Below are positions 22,566-38,335 of a stretch of DNA of 64,000 bases, piece by piece. Source of the DNA: Macrotrachela quadricornifera (taxonomy: Eukaryota; Rotifera; Eurotatoria; Philodinida; Philodinidae); contig JAJEKB010019224.1 of NCBI GenBank assembly GCA_022393335.1, positions 146,090 to 210,089 of the forward strand. The letters are read 5' to 3'. The translations under genes were made by a program, and so were the position numbers. The first letter of the stretch is position 1. Each line of letters begins with the position of its first letter. The notes beneath the pieces are model-generated. The model had not been told where the DNA came from. It searched no databases and was given only the letters and a program-made list of their open reading frames with translations.

Positions 22566-25470
22566 TTTAAACATATTCATTTTCTTTGTATTTTTAAAAC
22601 AGTATATTAAATAAATAAAAAGAAAAATATCCATTAAAAATTTCTTTTTAATTGTAAGACTAAATTAAGATATAATTAAATAAATGTGGAATTACTAATT
22701 ACAATCAAAATTTTAATAATAGTAAATAGTGTTAAAATAATTCGACAGTGAATGCATATTGTGAAAGTTTATTCGACAAGTTACCCTTGTTTAATACTGT
22801 ATTGAAAAGTCAAGAAAAATATCTCTTTGTCGTTTCTATATTAACGTCAATAGTATATTTTACACTTAAGCAGTAGTTATTCATGATAAAATGAATTTTA
22901 TTTTCAGCAAAAGTTTCACTTTTTACAATAGTTAAACGATGGTCTAAATGATTTCGTGAAGATGAAGAAGATATTAAAGATAGAATATGATCTGACAGAT
23001 CTGTAATCAAAATAATATCTAAAAGTACTTCATAAACATATTATCTTATTGATTAACCATATCTGTCTAGAATGGAACTAAACTGCGTTCATCAAAACCT
23101 TACTATCGTAATGTCAATTGAAAATTGATGATATATAGAGCACTAAAGTGCCAAGTGTACTACTTTAAACATAACCTTAGTATGCAATATAATCTACGGA
23201 TAAGTTCATCTTCGACAATTCAATTCATTTTACAGAATAATTTACACAAAACGTTTTCATCTATAAAGAAATCTTTTAAAAATTTATGAACAATATCCAA
23301 TTTATTACTATGAATACGAATGAAATTTTTCATCATTAAGACTGACTTAAAACTTATTCAGTAACAGAGTTCATTGGAAAAAACGACATACCAACAAAAA
23401 ATTTTTTTAATACAAAATTTCTGTATGGATTTTCAACTCATTCTTTTAGTCATCTGTTTTATTTCCACAGTAGAAAAAAACAAGTTCTTTTTTTAATACG
23501 AATGACTCAAAATTGATTAGTAAAACAAAGAAATGTGATTTGTAATGATATTGCTAATATTTTAAAGAGACTTTTGAATTAGTTAACGAGAACTGATTAG
23601 GATGAAATATTTTAGGGTAAAAGAAATATAAAGAAGCAAATGATAATGAGTAGTGGTTTAGGTGAGCGGATCGATGAATTACATAAACAAATAATTAATA
23701 AATAGTTCGTCATAATATATTAATAGCCATGATTATATTCAATCATAATCATAAAAGTTCATTTTTGACATTATAAAGCCAAAGCTATTTTCACTTTATC
23801 TTTTCATTATTGTGTTTCTTTGTTGAAAGAATGAAACTCTCTGTTGAAAATTTGAAAAGGTATGACAGAAAGATGATGTGTCGATTTTAGTTAGTCTGTA
23901 TAGCTTGTGGCAGATGCCAAAAGTATTCCATGTGCGTGTCCCATATAGACGAACAGTTCAATGACCTGTTCAACGCGATTCATTTTTATTAGAGAATAGC
24001 TCTACTAGATTCATTTGTGTTTTTCGACAAATACATTCATTGTTTTTTTCATGATGTTAAGAAACGTACCTTTGTATTGCTTGTTAGATAACTTTTTCTA
24101 TGAATTATATGTCGATTGAAGAGATCGATGATACTAGTGATGTTATTCTATACTTATTTTATAAAAAAAAAGATATAAACAAAATTTTTTGCATGAATCT
24201 TTTCATAAATTCGCTTCTTTTTTAAAATAATATTTCGTATTGAAGTATTGTTGTTGATACAAAAGAACCTTGATCAATATATCCTGTTGTTATATCAAGT
24301 ATTTACTTATTTGCTTATCATAGAAAAAAATTATTCTTTATTTTATCTTTATCTTTATCTTTGTTCTTTATTATAAATAAAAATAAAACTAAGTAGCATC
24401 CATAGATAGGATTCATCAGGTCGAACCTGTCAATAGAACTATATTTACATAGAATGATCAAAAAGATCATACTATATGTTAGAGGTGGTAATCGTGATAT
24501 TCTATGGAAACTTTCATTTGCTTAAAAGTATCTCAAAGAAAACTGATGCAATCATAGATCATGGACATCATTCGTCGTTGGTTAAATTAATTGATTATAA
24601 ATTTAGATGTTTATTAACAATATTGACAGTATTACTAATCACTATAGAAACGAGTAGCGGATAAAGAATAGCTCATGTGCATTCAAGAGCTCAAATATCC
24701 TCTTGTTTCTAATAGCGTCAAGGATTAATACCGCTTGAAAGACGAATCTTATCTCTGAGCGCAAGTTCCGTCAATGATTTTGAAGTCGAAATATCGAGTA
24801 GAATTCAGTAATAGCCAAAAGGTCAAATTGTTTACTTCAAAAGAATATCTCAAGATTAAGTTAAAAGGATGAAACTTCTCGTGAAATATTACAACTGTTG
24901 CCTCTATTATATAGTATGGTGAAGTATCATTTTTTAAATGAAACACAGAAATATGTAATATATATTAATTCAATTCAATATTTTTCAAAGAATTTTTGTT
25001 CTTAACCTTCAAACGGAACTATAACACGAAAAATATTAAGATGTTTGTTTTTTTTTCATACTTAACTAATATTTTACATTGTTAGAAAAAATTTTTTCTC
25101 TTCAAATTTCAAAAAATATAATTGACCTTGATTAAAATCAAATAATCTTTTTTTTTCGTTCGACTAAACAATAACAAAATATTATTTTCTTTTCTTTCTT
25201 ATTGAAAAAAAAAACTCATCCAGAAAGACTCAAATAAGTGCATGTGTACAAGAAAACGAATTCATATATGTGATTCTAGAGAAGAATAATACAGAATAGA
25301 AAAACGAGAGAAAAAAAAAAGAAAAAAAAAATCTTATATATAGTTCTTTATTTATTCTATGAAATAAAACGATTGATATCACCGATTAATTTCAATATTT
25401 TGAAAGACTTCATAACTAAAAAATTAAATATATATATATATATATATTTATATAAATAATTTACTTTTAT
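22566..25470. other. Intergenic, no gene; weak foldback
   Basis: No supported exon. About 24465-24550 (CATACTATATGTTAGAGGTG...TTTCATTTGCTTAAAAG) is loosely matched by the reverse complement of about 24835-24915, suggesting an old foldback insertion. Short CTTTAT repeats occur near 24340-24362 and a (TA)n run at 25427-25450. Confidence 0.45.
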
Positions 25471-27674
<2,204 letters not shown>

Positions 27675-29390
27675 TTTTATTATTTTGATCAATCAATTAA
27701 CTAAGAAGGTAAAAAATTGTTTTTCTTATAATATAAGAAGGTCTATAGGTTTTATTCTTGCATTTAATAATTGAATACCTGCGTGTGTATTAGACAAGAT
27801 GTATGCGTTCGATGCACACACACAATTCAGTGAATTGAATGAAAGTGACAAAAAGAAATCTTAGACAAAGTGTGAAGAAATTTTTTTTCTCTCCCTCTCA
27901 AATTTTTTTTTCTTCATTGTTGTCGTGTGTTACCTGTGAGCATGTATGCATTTGCGTTGTCAACTGATTTTACCTATGTCCGATGACGATGGCTGCTGCT
28001 ATTATAGCTGATGTTGTTGTTGTTGATCCTCGTTGTCAGAAGAAACGCTTTTTTTATATGCTATTTTTTTTCTTTTTCTTTTTTTGTTCTATTAGTAAAA
28101 TGTAAAAAAACTACAATTCCATTGCTCTATTAACGACAATGAACATGAACAACTATTAAGATATTTCTTTTTATTGATTTTATGAAAATTGAAAAAGAAA
28201 AATTTGAAACATTAACATTCATTTCCGATCTATTATTTCCTAGTCTACATTAAAAACATAGGCTTAAAGAAAATCATTTTTATTTAATTATGAATCGTTT
28301 TTCTTTCTTTTTTCCTCAATTTAAACGACAGAAAGTTTTTTTTTTTTTTGTTAAACATTTAAAAAAAAAGCAGCATTTATACGAACAAGTAACCTATTCG
28401 AAACGATGACAACGAGAAAATACAATGATTTGATGTTGTCAGTAAACTATAGAAATAATTTTATGTAGTATTCAATAGAAAAATATTTGACTATTTTCAT
28501 TTAAAAGAAAAAAAAATCCAAATGATATGTAAACTTTATCCTTTTAACAGCTTTTTAAAAATATCTTTGTAGAAAAATATAACTTTTCTGTCTTGGGTTT
28601 TTTTTTGTATATGTTCAACTTAATATTATATGTAGGGATAGAACATTTGAAAGGTTTGAAATAATTGATTGATATTGCATAAGAGTATTGTTAAGTCAAA
28701 GTTATGAATGTAAATGTATATTTTCTTCTTTTGATGATTGATTTAAAAAAAAAAGACTTGTATGTCTTAGAATAAATTTCTAGATAGTAGTAAATTAATA
28801 TATTCTAGAGAATTCTATAGCGTGATTCAATGTCTAATAATTACAGTAAACATTTTATATCATTGTTATACATCTATGAAATACTTTAAAATAAATATTC
28901 AAATCTAATCATGTAAATAGTTATACATATTTTATTTTTGTATAAAATCAGTTTCATTTAAATGATGCTTCTAATGCTTCCTAAGCATCGAAAGAATCAC
29001 TTCAGCCTGATTGTATTCATTTCCGAGTCATGCGAATCACTTTAAAATCCGCCCACAATTGTTCATCGATTGATACTCTATTTATACCATATGAAAGTCA
29101 ATTATTCCGCTTGAACAATATTTATATATACATATAGAATATTTTTCTTTTTTTTTTGTTTCATAAAAACACCTTTCGAGTCACAATCATGTACATATTA
29201 CACAAAAAAAGAAGAACACGAATGATATAGATCATTCGCTAAAAATAAGAATAATTTTTAACTAGACAAACTAAATATGCCTGATGTTACCAAAAAACAA
29301 AAATTATATTTCTTGAAAAAAAAACGAAGAAAGATAAATATGTAAATGACAGAATGAAGGAAAAGAATAGATACACACACGCACACTCAA
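27675..29390. other. Intergenic between tektin and MKK7, no gene seen
   Basis: Upstream region of tektin and 3' region of the MKK7 gene, both transcribed leftwards. Pyrimidine-rich runs around 28050-28090 and 28330-28345; nothing else supported. Confidence 0.5.
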
Positions 29391-31495
29391 TCACCGGCGT
29401 TGTTTCTCTCTTGCAGCTGTTGTTACATCTCGATACCAACTTGCAACATCAATCGGTTGTTCACGTGATTCAATAAAGAATGGTTGAAGCATTAATTCAA
29501 CATATTTTGGTCTTTGTTTATAATTTTTAATTAAACTTAATAGAGAATAGAAATAAAAATTAATCAAAAGAATATTAATTGTTTTTTTTTCTTTTACCAC
29601 ATATTAACAAAAGATCGAAAATGATCAGAAAATGAAAGATGATCAGGTAATTGAGGAGGATCTTCAGTTACAATACGCGACATAACATCAAAATCAGATC
29701 GACAATTTGAATATGGATAAGCATTTGTCGCAAGTTCAATCTAAATATTTATATTTATTTAATACTTATGTAGAAAAATATCTTTAGGGGACTAATGATC
29801 TGTAAAGTACTTATATGAAATGACATAAGACAAATATAGGACATGCAATAAAAACTATTTCATACATTCTAATCATCGATGAATATTAGTTTATGTATAC
29901 ACAATAAATAATGCCCATTCAACTATATCTATATGAATTTCAAGTATTTAGGTCAATATTTAGAAAATCTATTATTGTCTGGTATTAATTCTCTTAATAC
30001 ACTACTCAAATAAAAGTAAGAGTCATGATAAGATCAAAGTTTCCAAATTGATCAATATTATTCTTTTTAAGAATATTGGTCATACATTTTAAAGAGAGTA
30101 ATAGAATAGTGGAGAATGGTATATAGTCATCTTGATTGCTTATATTAAATCTATATTAACTTACAAGTGTAATTCCTAAGCTCCAAATATCAGCTCTTAT
30201 ATCATAATCAGGTCGTGTTGGATCTGATGGTTCGATACGTTCTGGTGACATATAAGCAGCACAACCAGCATTTCTTGATTTAGCCATTGATTCAATAAGT
30301 ACACCACTAATACCAAAATCACAAAGTTTAATTGCTCCATATTCATCAATTAATATATTTGATGGTTTAACATCTAAAAATTTTAAATTATTTTTTTGAA
30401 TTTTATAAATAAGAAAAAGTTGTTTTTTTTTTTTTACAAACCTCGATGAATAATTCCATGTGCTTCTTTTAAATAATTAAGTGCAGTTACTGTCTGTAAA
30501 AAGAAAAAAAGAAAACAAAATTTAAATATCAAGTAAGAAAACACCCAATTTATAATATACAGCAAATGTTAATTTTCCTAAAACATTTTCAGGCATAGGT
30601 TGTTGAATAAGTTTAAGAAGTTTATCAAAACATGATGCCATTAATTCCATACATATCCAAACATCCGTCTAAATAATAACTAAAGAATATATATGAATAT
30701 AAAAAAAAATAAATTTTTTATTTACAGAATTAATAAAATATCCAACACATCGAACAATATATGGAAAATTATAACTTTTTATAATAACATCTAAATCCAT
30801 AATAATTCTTTTATTTTCTTCATCAGATGCTGTTCGATGCATAATTTTAACAGCAAGTTCTGTTTTACTTGGTACATGTTCCATTTTATATACTTGACCA
30901 CATGAACCATAGCCAAGTATTGATATATTTAAAAGTTCTTTAAGTTCAACACGTTTTTGCTAGAAAACAAAAATAATTTATTTATTTGTTATTTTTTTTT
31001 AAATTTAATATTTCTACTTCTCCATTAATATGTAATAAACCAGAATTTTTTAATACTTCCTGATATTTAGCTTGTGTATATTCACTATAAAAAAAAATGA
31101 ATTATTTAAAAAATCATCAAAAATATTTTCTTTTTTTCTTTTTACCTAGTACCATTTGTTGTTGGTTGAAGTGGTGAAAGTGGTAAATGAAAGACACCTT
31201 TACGTGTAGGTGGTGCTGAACTTGCACGCGATGGTGATGAACAATTTAAACTAGCTATATATAAAGAAAAAATTTAAAATAATAATTAATTATTTATCTA
31301 ACTTGGTAATTGTCGTGTTTGAATATTAATATTTCGACTTGTACTTCGATTTACTGTTGGTGTTAATGTTGAATCTAATGGACCAATTTGACGTAAAATT
31401 TTTTCTTCAAGTGCTTTTAAACGAGTTGACATAGCTGAAATGCCTAAATAACCACCATCAGTTGATGATGAAGGTGGTGGTGGTGGCATTTGCAT
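29391..31495 (-). CDS. MAP2K7: MAP kinase kinase 7 (JNK kinase), 9 exons
   Basis: Exons in transcript order: 31303-31495, 31146-31254, 31018-31084, 30726-30959, 30561-30668, 30442-30493, 30165-30373, 29598-29740, 29391-29535. They sum to 1260 nt, 419 residues. The start is the ATG of MQMPPPPPSSS; a longer reading would need TTG. The N-terminus is Pro/Ser-rich with a short helix. The kinase domain shows the Gly loop (ILGYGSCGQVYK), the Lys in ELAVKIM, IIHRDVKPSNILID and LCDFGISG. The activation segment ESMAKSRNAGCAAYMSPERI carries Ser residues at the two MAP3K target positions (Ser/Thr in MKK7). RIVTEDPPQLP and the C-terminal docking region ending DVASWYRDV are typical of MKK7/hemipterous. It phosphorylates JNK in stress signalling (family knowledge). 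Divergent with AMPK gamma. Confidence 0.93.
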
Positions 31496-32530
31496 TTTCT
31501 CACTCAATCACTCTTTCAATCTCATGCTAACATATATAATACAAGTAAAAAGAACATAAAAAAAAAGAACTAGCCAATCAAGCGCTATGAATTATAAAAT
31601 AAAATAATATAGATTGTAGCGCAAAAAATTTCCTTATAGAGGAATAATAATGTATTTTGATTTGTAAAATTTGTGCGTATATTAATCGAACTTCGCAATA
31701 TTAATTTTATATATATTAAAAACGAAAATCGTTGGGATATTTCCTTATAAATATGTATTGAAAAAATTTTTTTTTTCTTTTATTTTCTTATAGTTTTTTA
31801 TTTCATGCTATTACAATATGCTGTTTGATTTTATTTTGAAAAAATTAAAATACTTTTTCTCTTAGTAATATTTTGTACATAGATTGATAGTCAAATCGAG
31901 GTTAAATCTATTGAATTTTCAAATAAAATTATATTTCGAAAAGACTAGATAAGCTTTGATAAATATTTAGTAGTGATTTGTTCGATTAAATCTATTATAT
32001 ATTAATAATTTTATTGTCAGATATTAAGTTAGATTCAATAACTAACATTTTAGAATTTTTTTCGTTTTCATTTAACGTCAAAAAAAACGATGTATTATTG
32101 TAGTACGTCGGTACTTTCTAAAACATTTGATGAATATTTTTTCAATTAAATTATAGGAAGAAATATGAATTATATTGTTCTATTTTTGGTATTATATGAT
32201 AATTATTTTTCTATATGAAACAAAAATAAAGTCAATTTATATAAAAAAATAATTGATAAAAGTATATGAATAATCGTAAGCGATAATCTTGTTAATTTTT
32301 TCTCTTGCGCAATTTCAATTTCGTTTTTAATAATAAAACTGAAAGGAAGAAAAAAATAATGTCAATATTCTATGATGAAATATTTTGATAAGTCTTGTCA
32401 TTATTCATTTTATAATAAAAATTTAATACGTAAAAAGGGATTTTAAAAAATGGTAGTATAATTGTATTGATATCTATTTAGTTATTTTTGTTTTTGTATT
32501 TTAGGTGTAATATTAAATTGTATTTTTAAT
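31496..32530. other. Divergent intergenic region between MKK7 and AMPK gamma
   Basis: About 1 kb of AT-rich DNA between two genes transcribed away from each other, so it should hold both promoters. A polypyrimidine-AG at about 32487-32504 (GTTTTTGTATTTTAG) lies 26 nt before the AMPK gamma ATG. It could be a trans-splice acceptor or the end of a 5' UTR intron. Confidence 0.45.
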
Positions 32531-35500
32531 ATGTCTCTTAATTGTGTTGTTATTGAACCAGCTGCTTTACTCGTAAGTGTTTATATTTAATTATTCTCTT
32601 TTATTATATGATTATTATCAAAGGAATTTCGTTCAAAACGTGTTCGACATGATAGTTATCATCGAATAAGTAAGTTTAAAAAGAAATTTGTTTTTATATT
32701 ACTTACTTTAAAAATAAAATTATTTAGATTCTGATGAAGTTTATCAATCATTTTTTATAACTCACACATGTTATGATTGTATGCCTAAAAGTGGCAAAGT
32801 TTTATTACTTGATGCACGTCTTTCAATTCGAAAAGCTTTTTTTGCACTTGTATTTAATAGTGTTCGAGCAGCATTAGTATGGCATCCTCCAACATCTTCA
32901 ACTATTGGTCTTATTACAATTAGTGATTTCATTAATATGCTTATTGCTGCTTATGATACTAAATGGGTAAAGAATTTATTCATTAAAAAAAAATAATACA
33001 TACCACTAGATATTATTAAGTGAATTCAATGGCTTTAAGAGAGACTTCATGAAAGTAAAATGGTCGAGATATATGAGATCTCGGATTTTTTCTTTTTGGA
33101 AAAGATTATTTCTTAAAAGTCTCATATTGCAATGACAAAATATTTATTTATGACAAAAATTTTGGATTATTAGATTTCTCGATATGGTCTATCGGACGAA
33201 TATGATGAATTTTGTCTTAAGAATTAAAACTCAGATAAAAATGAGATATAAATAAAAGTGTATCGTTTTATGTAAATTATTCGTTATTTAAAAATAAAAT
33301 TTTTTTATTAAACAGAAAGATTATAAGAATATTTATAAGTTTTTAAGCTCATTGAAATTATTTACTGTGAATTTAACACATTTAAGGCGATAAGGCTCAG
33401 CGGCGGGCCCCACTACAGGGCGACCCAGAGGTTTCTTTGGCATAGAAAAATTTGATTATCTCTGCCATATTTTGGTTATCACTAATTCAGGCATTTTCAT
33501 AAAATATGTCTATAAGAGAAATATTGACAATCGCTGTTTTTGAAGTATTACAACTGCGATGAATAAAGAAACATAACTTTTCATGAATTATGATAAAAAA
33601 CAATACTGATATCGTCGCAAATGTGTTAAATACAAAAATTATCTATCATATAGATTCAAAATTTGTTTATTGTTTACATGAATGATTATTAGAAAGAAAA
33701 TCAGTATTATAAAAGCTTAAGAATTTTTTAATTAAATTTAAGAACATATATAATCTTTCGAAAATTTGAATCCTTATTAAAAAAAAAAAATTTACTTTAA
33801 AAAGTAGATATTATTATATTTTTAGAATAGTCTTGATACCCTTGAAACTTCATCAATATTTGAATGGAAAAAAGATTTACTTAAAAAAGATGTATTTACG
33901 AAACAATCTGTTAATCCTAATTTAATTCAACTTGGTCCGGAAGATAGGTAAATAAAGATTTTGTTTTTCAATAGATTTTTTTTTTTTATTTAGTTTATAT
34001 ACAGCAGTTTTAACATTAATTGAACGTAAAATACATCGTATACCTGTAATTGATCCAGCAACTCATAATTTTTTGTTTTTAATTACTCATAAACGTATAT
34101 TAAAATTTTTATATTTATATGTATGTTGAGAAAACTCAAAATCTTTTTTTTGTTTTTAATTCTATTTATATTAGATCTATGATTTACCACAACCTCATTT
34201 TATTCATCAAACATTAGATGAACTAAAACTTGGTACTTATGAAAATTTAATTATGGTATGTTAAGAAATTTTATTTTATGATTAAACACTCTGTTCAAAC
34301 AGAAAAGTGTTAATCATTTATGATTAGATAATGAAATATTAGTATTATTATTGTCCATTTGTTTATAAATAGCAATATGAAAAAGATTACGTATAAGTAA
34401 AATAGATGAATTATTTTTTATAAAACCAATATATTCAGGTTCAATATCAAGTATCATTTTATCAATAATATTTATCGGATTAGTATCATAAAGTGATAGA
34501 ATATTATTTTTTTCGAATATAACAAGAAATTGTTCTTGTTTATTTGATGTTGATGAATAATCATGTGGAATTATACAAAGGTGTAATGGACAAAATGTTG
34601 ATTTTAATACAAGACGATATTGTAAAGACATATCAGATGAACGTATATGAAATTCATAAGATGGACTAGATGAATTATCATCTAAAAAACAAATATTCAA
34701 GATATGTTTTCAATTAAATTAATTAAAATTTAAATATTTACTTGATTCATAAGTAACTGCAAAAATCAATATATCTTTTCCAAGTACAAAATCATTAATA
34801 GTTGTTAATTGTAAATTCATATTTATTATATTATTATCAGTTGTTAATTGTAAATTATTTTTATAATTATCATCTTTTGGATAATCCCATTGTTTGAGTA
34901 TATGAAAATTTTTACTAAGATCAATTTGAACCAAAGTATATTGAGAAAATGTATTAATAAGAAGATAAAGAAGATTTGATAATATTGGATGACAAGCAAA
35001 TTTTTGAAGAATACCAGGAAAATTTCCACGCATAATATCGAAATATTCTGTAACACGATGACTTGTACATGCCTTAGGAATTTTTAATGTAAATAATTTT
35101 GAACCAGTTGCAAGTAAAAATCCTTGTATATATAAACAATATTCAATATGCATAATTTTTCCTTGAAATTGATTACATGGTACACATAATTTAAGATATG
35201 AACGAATATTAGTTGGTTGTTCAAGATAATTTTGTAAATCAAATACATGAAGTGATGTTGATGATGTATTATGATCATGATAAATAAGTAAATGATCATC
35301 AGTTGCAAATAATGGTGTTTTATTAGATTGTATTGATAATGTTGAAAAAGGTTTATAAGATGATAAAGAAAAATAATTTGCATTATTCATTAATATTAAT
35401 GATTGATGATTATCAGTTTTTAATTGAAGATATTGATTAAAATTAATTTCTTTTGGACAAAAGATTTGTATTAATGAATGAGATTTATTAAAATTTTCAA

Positions 35501-37417
35501 TAAATTTTGAATAATATTGTTCATTAGTATCATAATCAATTTTATTTGATAAACAATTTTCATATAATGTATCTAAATCATGTATTTGTTGGCGATTAAT
35601 TTCTATATATTTCTGTTTAATTTCATGAAATTTATCTTCAATAAATTTATTCAAATTATTTATTATTTGTTGTTGCCATTTTAATAATTGTTGATGTAAA
35701 TCTAATAAATTATCATTATCTTCATCTATATTTGTTAAGCATTGTTTTCGTAATTTAGAAATTTCAAGTAATAAATCGCTATTCGACATTTTTTTTTTTT
35801 CTCAAATAAATCAAATTATAAATATAAATGTCTCAATGTGTATCTCAATAAAGGCAGAAAAAAATAAATGTAATTAACGATTGATTGACGACGAAACTAT
35901 ATCAAATAGAAAGAGTATCGTATGATATTCGTTATTATTAGGTACATACACGTGATATTATTACGTGTATGTGTGGCAATAATTATGTATGTTTACAAAT
36001 AAGTAGGAAATAAATTAGTAGTTGAAATAAAAAATGTATTTGTAACGCCTATATTTATGTTGAATTTCTTATTTTTATTAAAAAGAAAACAAATTAATTA
36101 TATCTTATTTAATTTGAAAATTTTGCATGGAAAGAGTACTCATTCTATATAAATATAGTAATATTTCATATTTAGAAAAATAATAACCGGTTTTTTCAGT
36201 TAAATATTCATTCTTTTTTTAGACGAAGAAGAAGAAGAAGAAATTGTATAATTATCATTTATATAATGTCATATTATTTTGAAGTGTTTGATGATGAAAT
36301 AAAAAATAATTAATGGATATAAAATTTGTGCAGTTGAAAAAAAAATTGTTGATTTTTATTGATATTCTTTTCTTTTAATATTAAGAATATATTAAATGTC
36401 AAGAAAACAAATGTACTAACTATTCGGAATTTCAATAGAATATAATTTGACATAGTATAAAAATATTTGATCAAATACTGAATAATTGCGACTTTTAAAA
36501 ATGTTTCATTAGTAATTTCTTGTATTTTATTTATTTGATTATTCTTCGATTAATTTTTCTATAATAGTCAACGGAAATAGTACTTCTATTGAAAATAATT
36601 ACATAAAATCAGATGACTAAATTATTAAATATTTATCTAGATTGATTTACAAACAAAATTAATAGATGTTCTTCGTATATTTCAATCTTCACGTATATCA
36701 GCCATACCAGTTATTGATCATGAAAAAAGATTACGTGATATTTATTCAAAATTTGATATAATGGTATAATAGTTTTCTTTTTTCTTTATTATTATGAAAA
36801 AAAAATGTATCTGGTCTGTTTTTTTTTCTTTCAATTTTTAAGCATTTAGCAGCAACACGTACATATGCTAATCTTGATGTACCATTATGTGATATACTTG
36901 ATTCAATACATGATCATAATACTCATAAATTAATAACTTGTAAAATGACTGATCAATTATTTGAATTAATGGATAAATTTGTTACTCGAGAGGTAAGTAG
37001 TTAGTTATTATTACTATTATTTTTATTTCTCGTTTGTGAACAAAAAAGAAAAAAACGAGAGTATTCCGCCTACAGTTTTTTTTTTCTTTTATACTTTTTT
37101 ATTTTTGCATTAATGGAATGAAGCACTTAATTAAATAGGTCTTTTCTTATGATTTGCATATTTATGTAGGTGCATCGTTTGATTATAGTTGATGATAATC
37201 AACATATTGTTGGTATTTTTTCTATTTCCGATCTCATGAGATTTCTTGTATCAACATTTGAAAGTAAGTTAATTTTTGTTTTCTTTTTCCTTCGATTAAT
37301 ATATATATATATTTTTATAATAATTTTATTTTTACAGATCTGAGTCGCACTAATTCTGATACATCAACTAGTAGTTCTAATGGGCCATCATTTGAAACTG
37401 AACCAATGGATACGTGA
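32531..37417 (+). CDS. PRKAG: AMP-activated protein kinase, gamma subunit, 10 exons
   Basis: Exons 32531-32572, 32624-32669, 32728-32966, 33826-33947, 33994-34120, 34175-34255, 36641-36763, 36843-36992, 37170-37263 and 37338-37417 give 367 residues. Four CBS motifs are present. CBS1 is around [20 protein letters not shown] with [15 protein letters not shown]2 is around [20 protein letters not shown] sequence and [14 protein letters not shown]3 covers [20 protein letters not shown] with KFD. CBS4 ends [20 protein letters not shown] followed by DLMRFL. The Arg/His and Asp residues that bind adenine nucleotides ([22 protein letters not shown]) are kept. It is the energy-sensing regulatory subunit of the AMPK trimer. 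Introns 3 (859 nt) and 6 (2385 nt) are far larger than the rest, and intron 6 hosts an antisense gene. The C-terminus has a Ser/Thr-rich extension after CBS4. Confidence 0.94.
33385..33432. other. GC-rich block inside AMPK gamma intron 3
   Basis: About 48 bp with runs such as CAGCGGCGGGCCCCACTACA, in an intron that is otherwise strongly AT-rich. It contains no ORF or splice signal and looks like a fragment of foreign or repeat origin. Confidence 0.4.
34314..35789 (-). CDS. Unrecognised protein with coiled-coil N-terminus, nested antisense in AMPK gamma intron 6, 2 exons
   Basis: Exon 1 is 34742-35789 and exon 2 is 34314-34681, joined by a 60-nt GT-AG intron, giving 471 residues from [13 protein letters not shown]. 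The first 120 residues are charged and helical ([20 protein letters not shown], then [18 protein letters not shown]), like the coiled coil of TRIM/RBCC proteins. The remainder is beta-rich with repeated short strands ([43 protein letters not shown]), compatible with a degenerate propeller. No RING, B-box or NHL signature is present, and no transmembrane segment. Codon use matches its host. The whole gene lies within one intron of AMPK gamma on the opposite strand; its 3' end is 58 bases from that intron's donor. Confidence 0.8.
35944..35972. promoter_or_regulatory. Perfect 10-bp-arm palindrome with E-box, upstream of the nested gene
   Basis: ACATACACGT, a 9-nt loop, then ACGTGTATGT. The left arm reads into CACGTG. 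It lies about 155 bp before the nested gene's ATG and inside AMPK gamma intron 6. It may be a hairpin or a dimeric factor site; no function is shown. Confidence 0.35.
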
Positions 37418-38335
37418 CATATACATATTTTCATAACAATATTTGTTTCATTTTTATATTCATTATAACAAAAAAAAAAATTGGTTTTTACTCATTTCAC
37501 TTTACTGATTGTTAATTGTTGTTAAGTTTTTGTTTGTTCAAAATTATTTCGGATTTCTTTTGTATCTGGCTTTTTTTTGTTTTTAAACTTGGAACAAACA
37601 GATAACACTGATGAATGCGTTTCTTTTTTTTTCTTTTTTTTTTTTTTTTGGTGATTGCCTTTTATCGCCTACAAACATCCTTCCTCTCTTGTTTTCTCAT
37701 CAAATGACAAGACTACAGTTAGCTAACGACAAACGATGACATGGTGTTCACGAAGACAAGTCCTATTTGTTCGTTTCTCTCATGGGAATCACTCACTCTT
37801 ACATTTAGTCAGTGTCACCATCTTTTTTTTTTCTTTTTCTTTTTTTTCTTGCTTCTTTTCCTTTTTGTCTATTAGCCTCTATTTCTTTTTTTTTCTTTTG
37901 CGTTTATACATGATGCTAAACTGAGGGAAAAAAGAGGACGGAAGGAAAAAAAAGAAGAAGAAGAAGAAGAAGAAGTAGTAGAAGAAGAAAGAGAAGCTTA
38001 GTAAGGGCATATCTTTCTCTTGCCGATCGTATTCATTTATATAGATGGCAGACGGTCGGTGGTTAAAAACGACTGTGTGACAGTCAGAGTCGATTTTTCT
38101 CTTTTTTTTTTCTGCTTCTATTTTTTCTTCTTTATAATGTCAATCTCAAACGAATAATCATCATGATAATCAGTAAAACCGAGTGGAACGAGATAGATTA
38201 GAGCAAAACAAGTTCTTTTTTTTTCTTCTTGTTCTTCGATCGTTCTATTGTAGAAAGAGTGAGAGTGAGTGCACGACGTCGTTCCATCAGTCGTCGCGTG
38301 CTGGTGGTGTTACAGAGAAAACAATAACAACAACA
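37418..38335. other. Intergenic between AMPK gamma and Rab27
   Basis: T-rich and pyrimidine-rich, with a GAA/GTA purine microsatellite at about 37951-37990. The 3' end of AMPK gamma and the promoter and 5' UTR of Rab27 must lie here. No other gene seen. Confidence 0.5.
37951..37990. repeat. (GAA)n microsatellite
   Basis: About ten AGA/GAA triplets, passing into GTAGTA and GAAGAAG. Confidence 0.85.
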
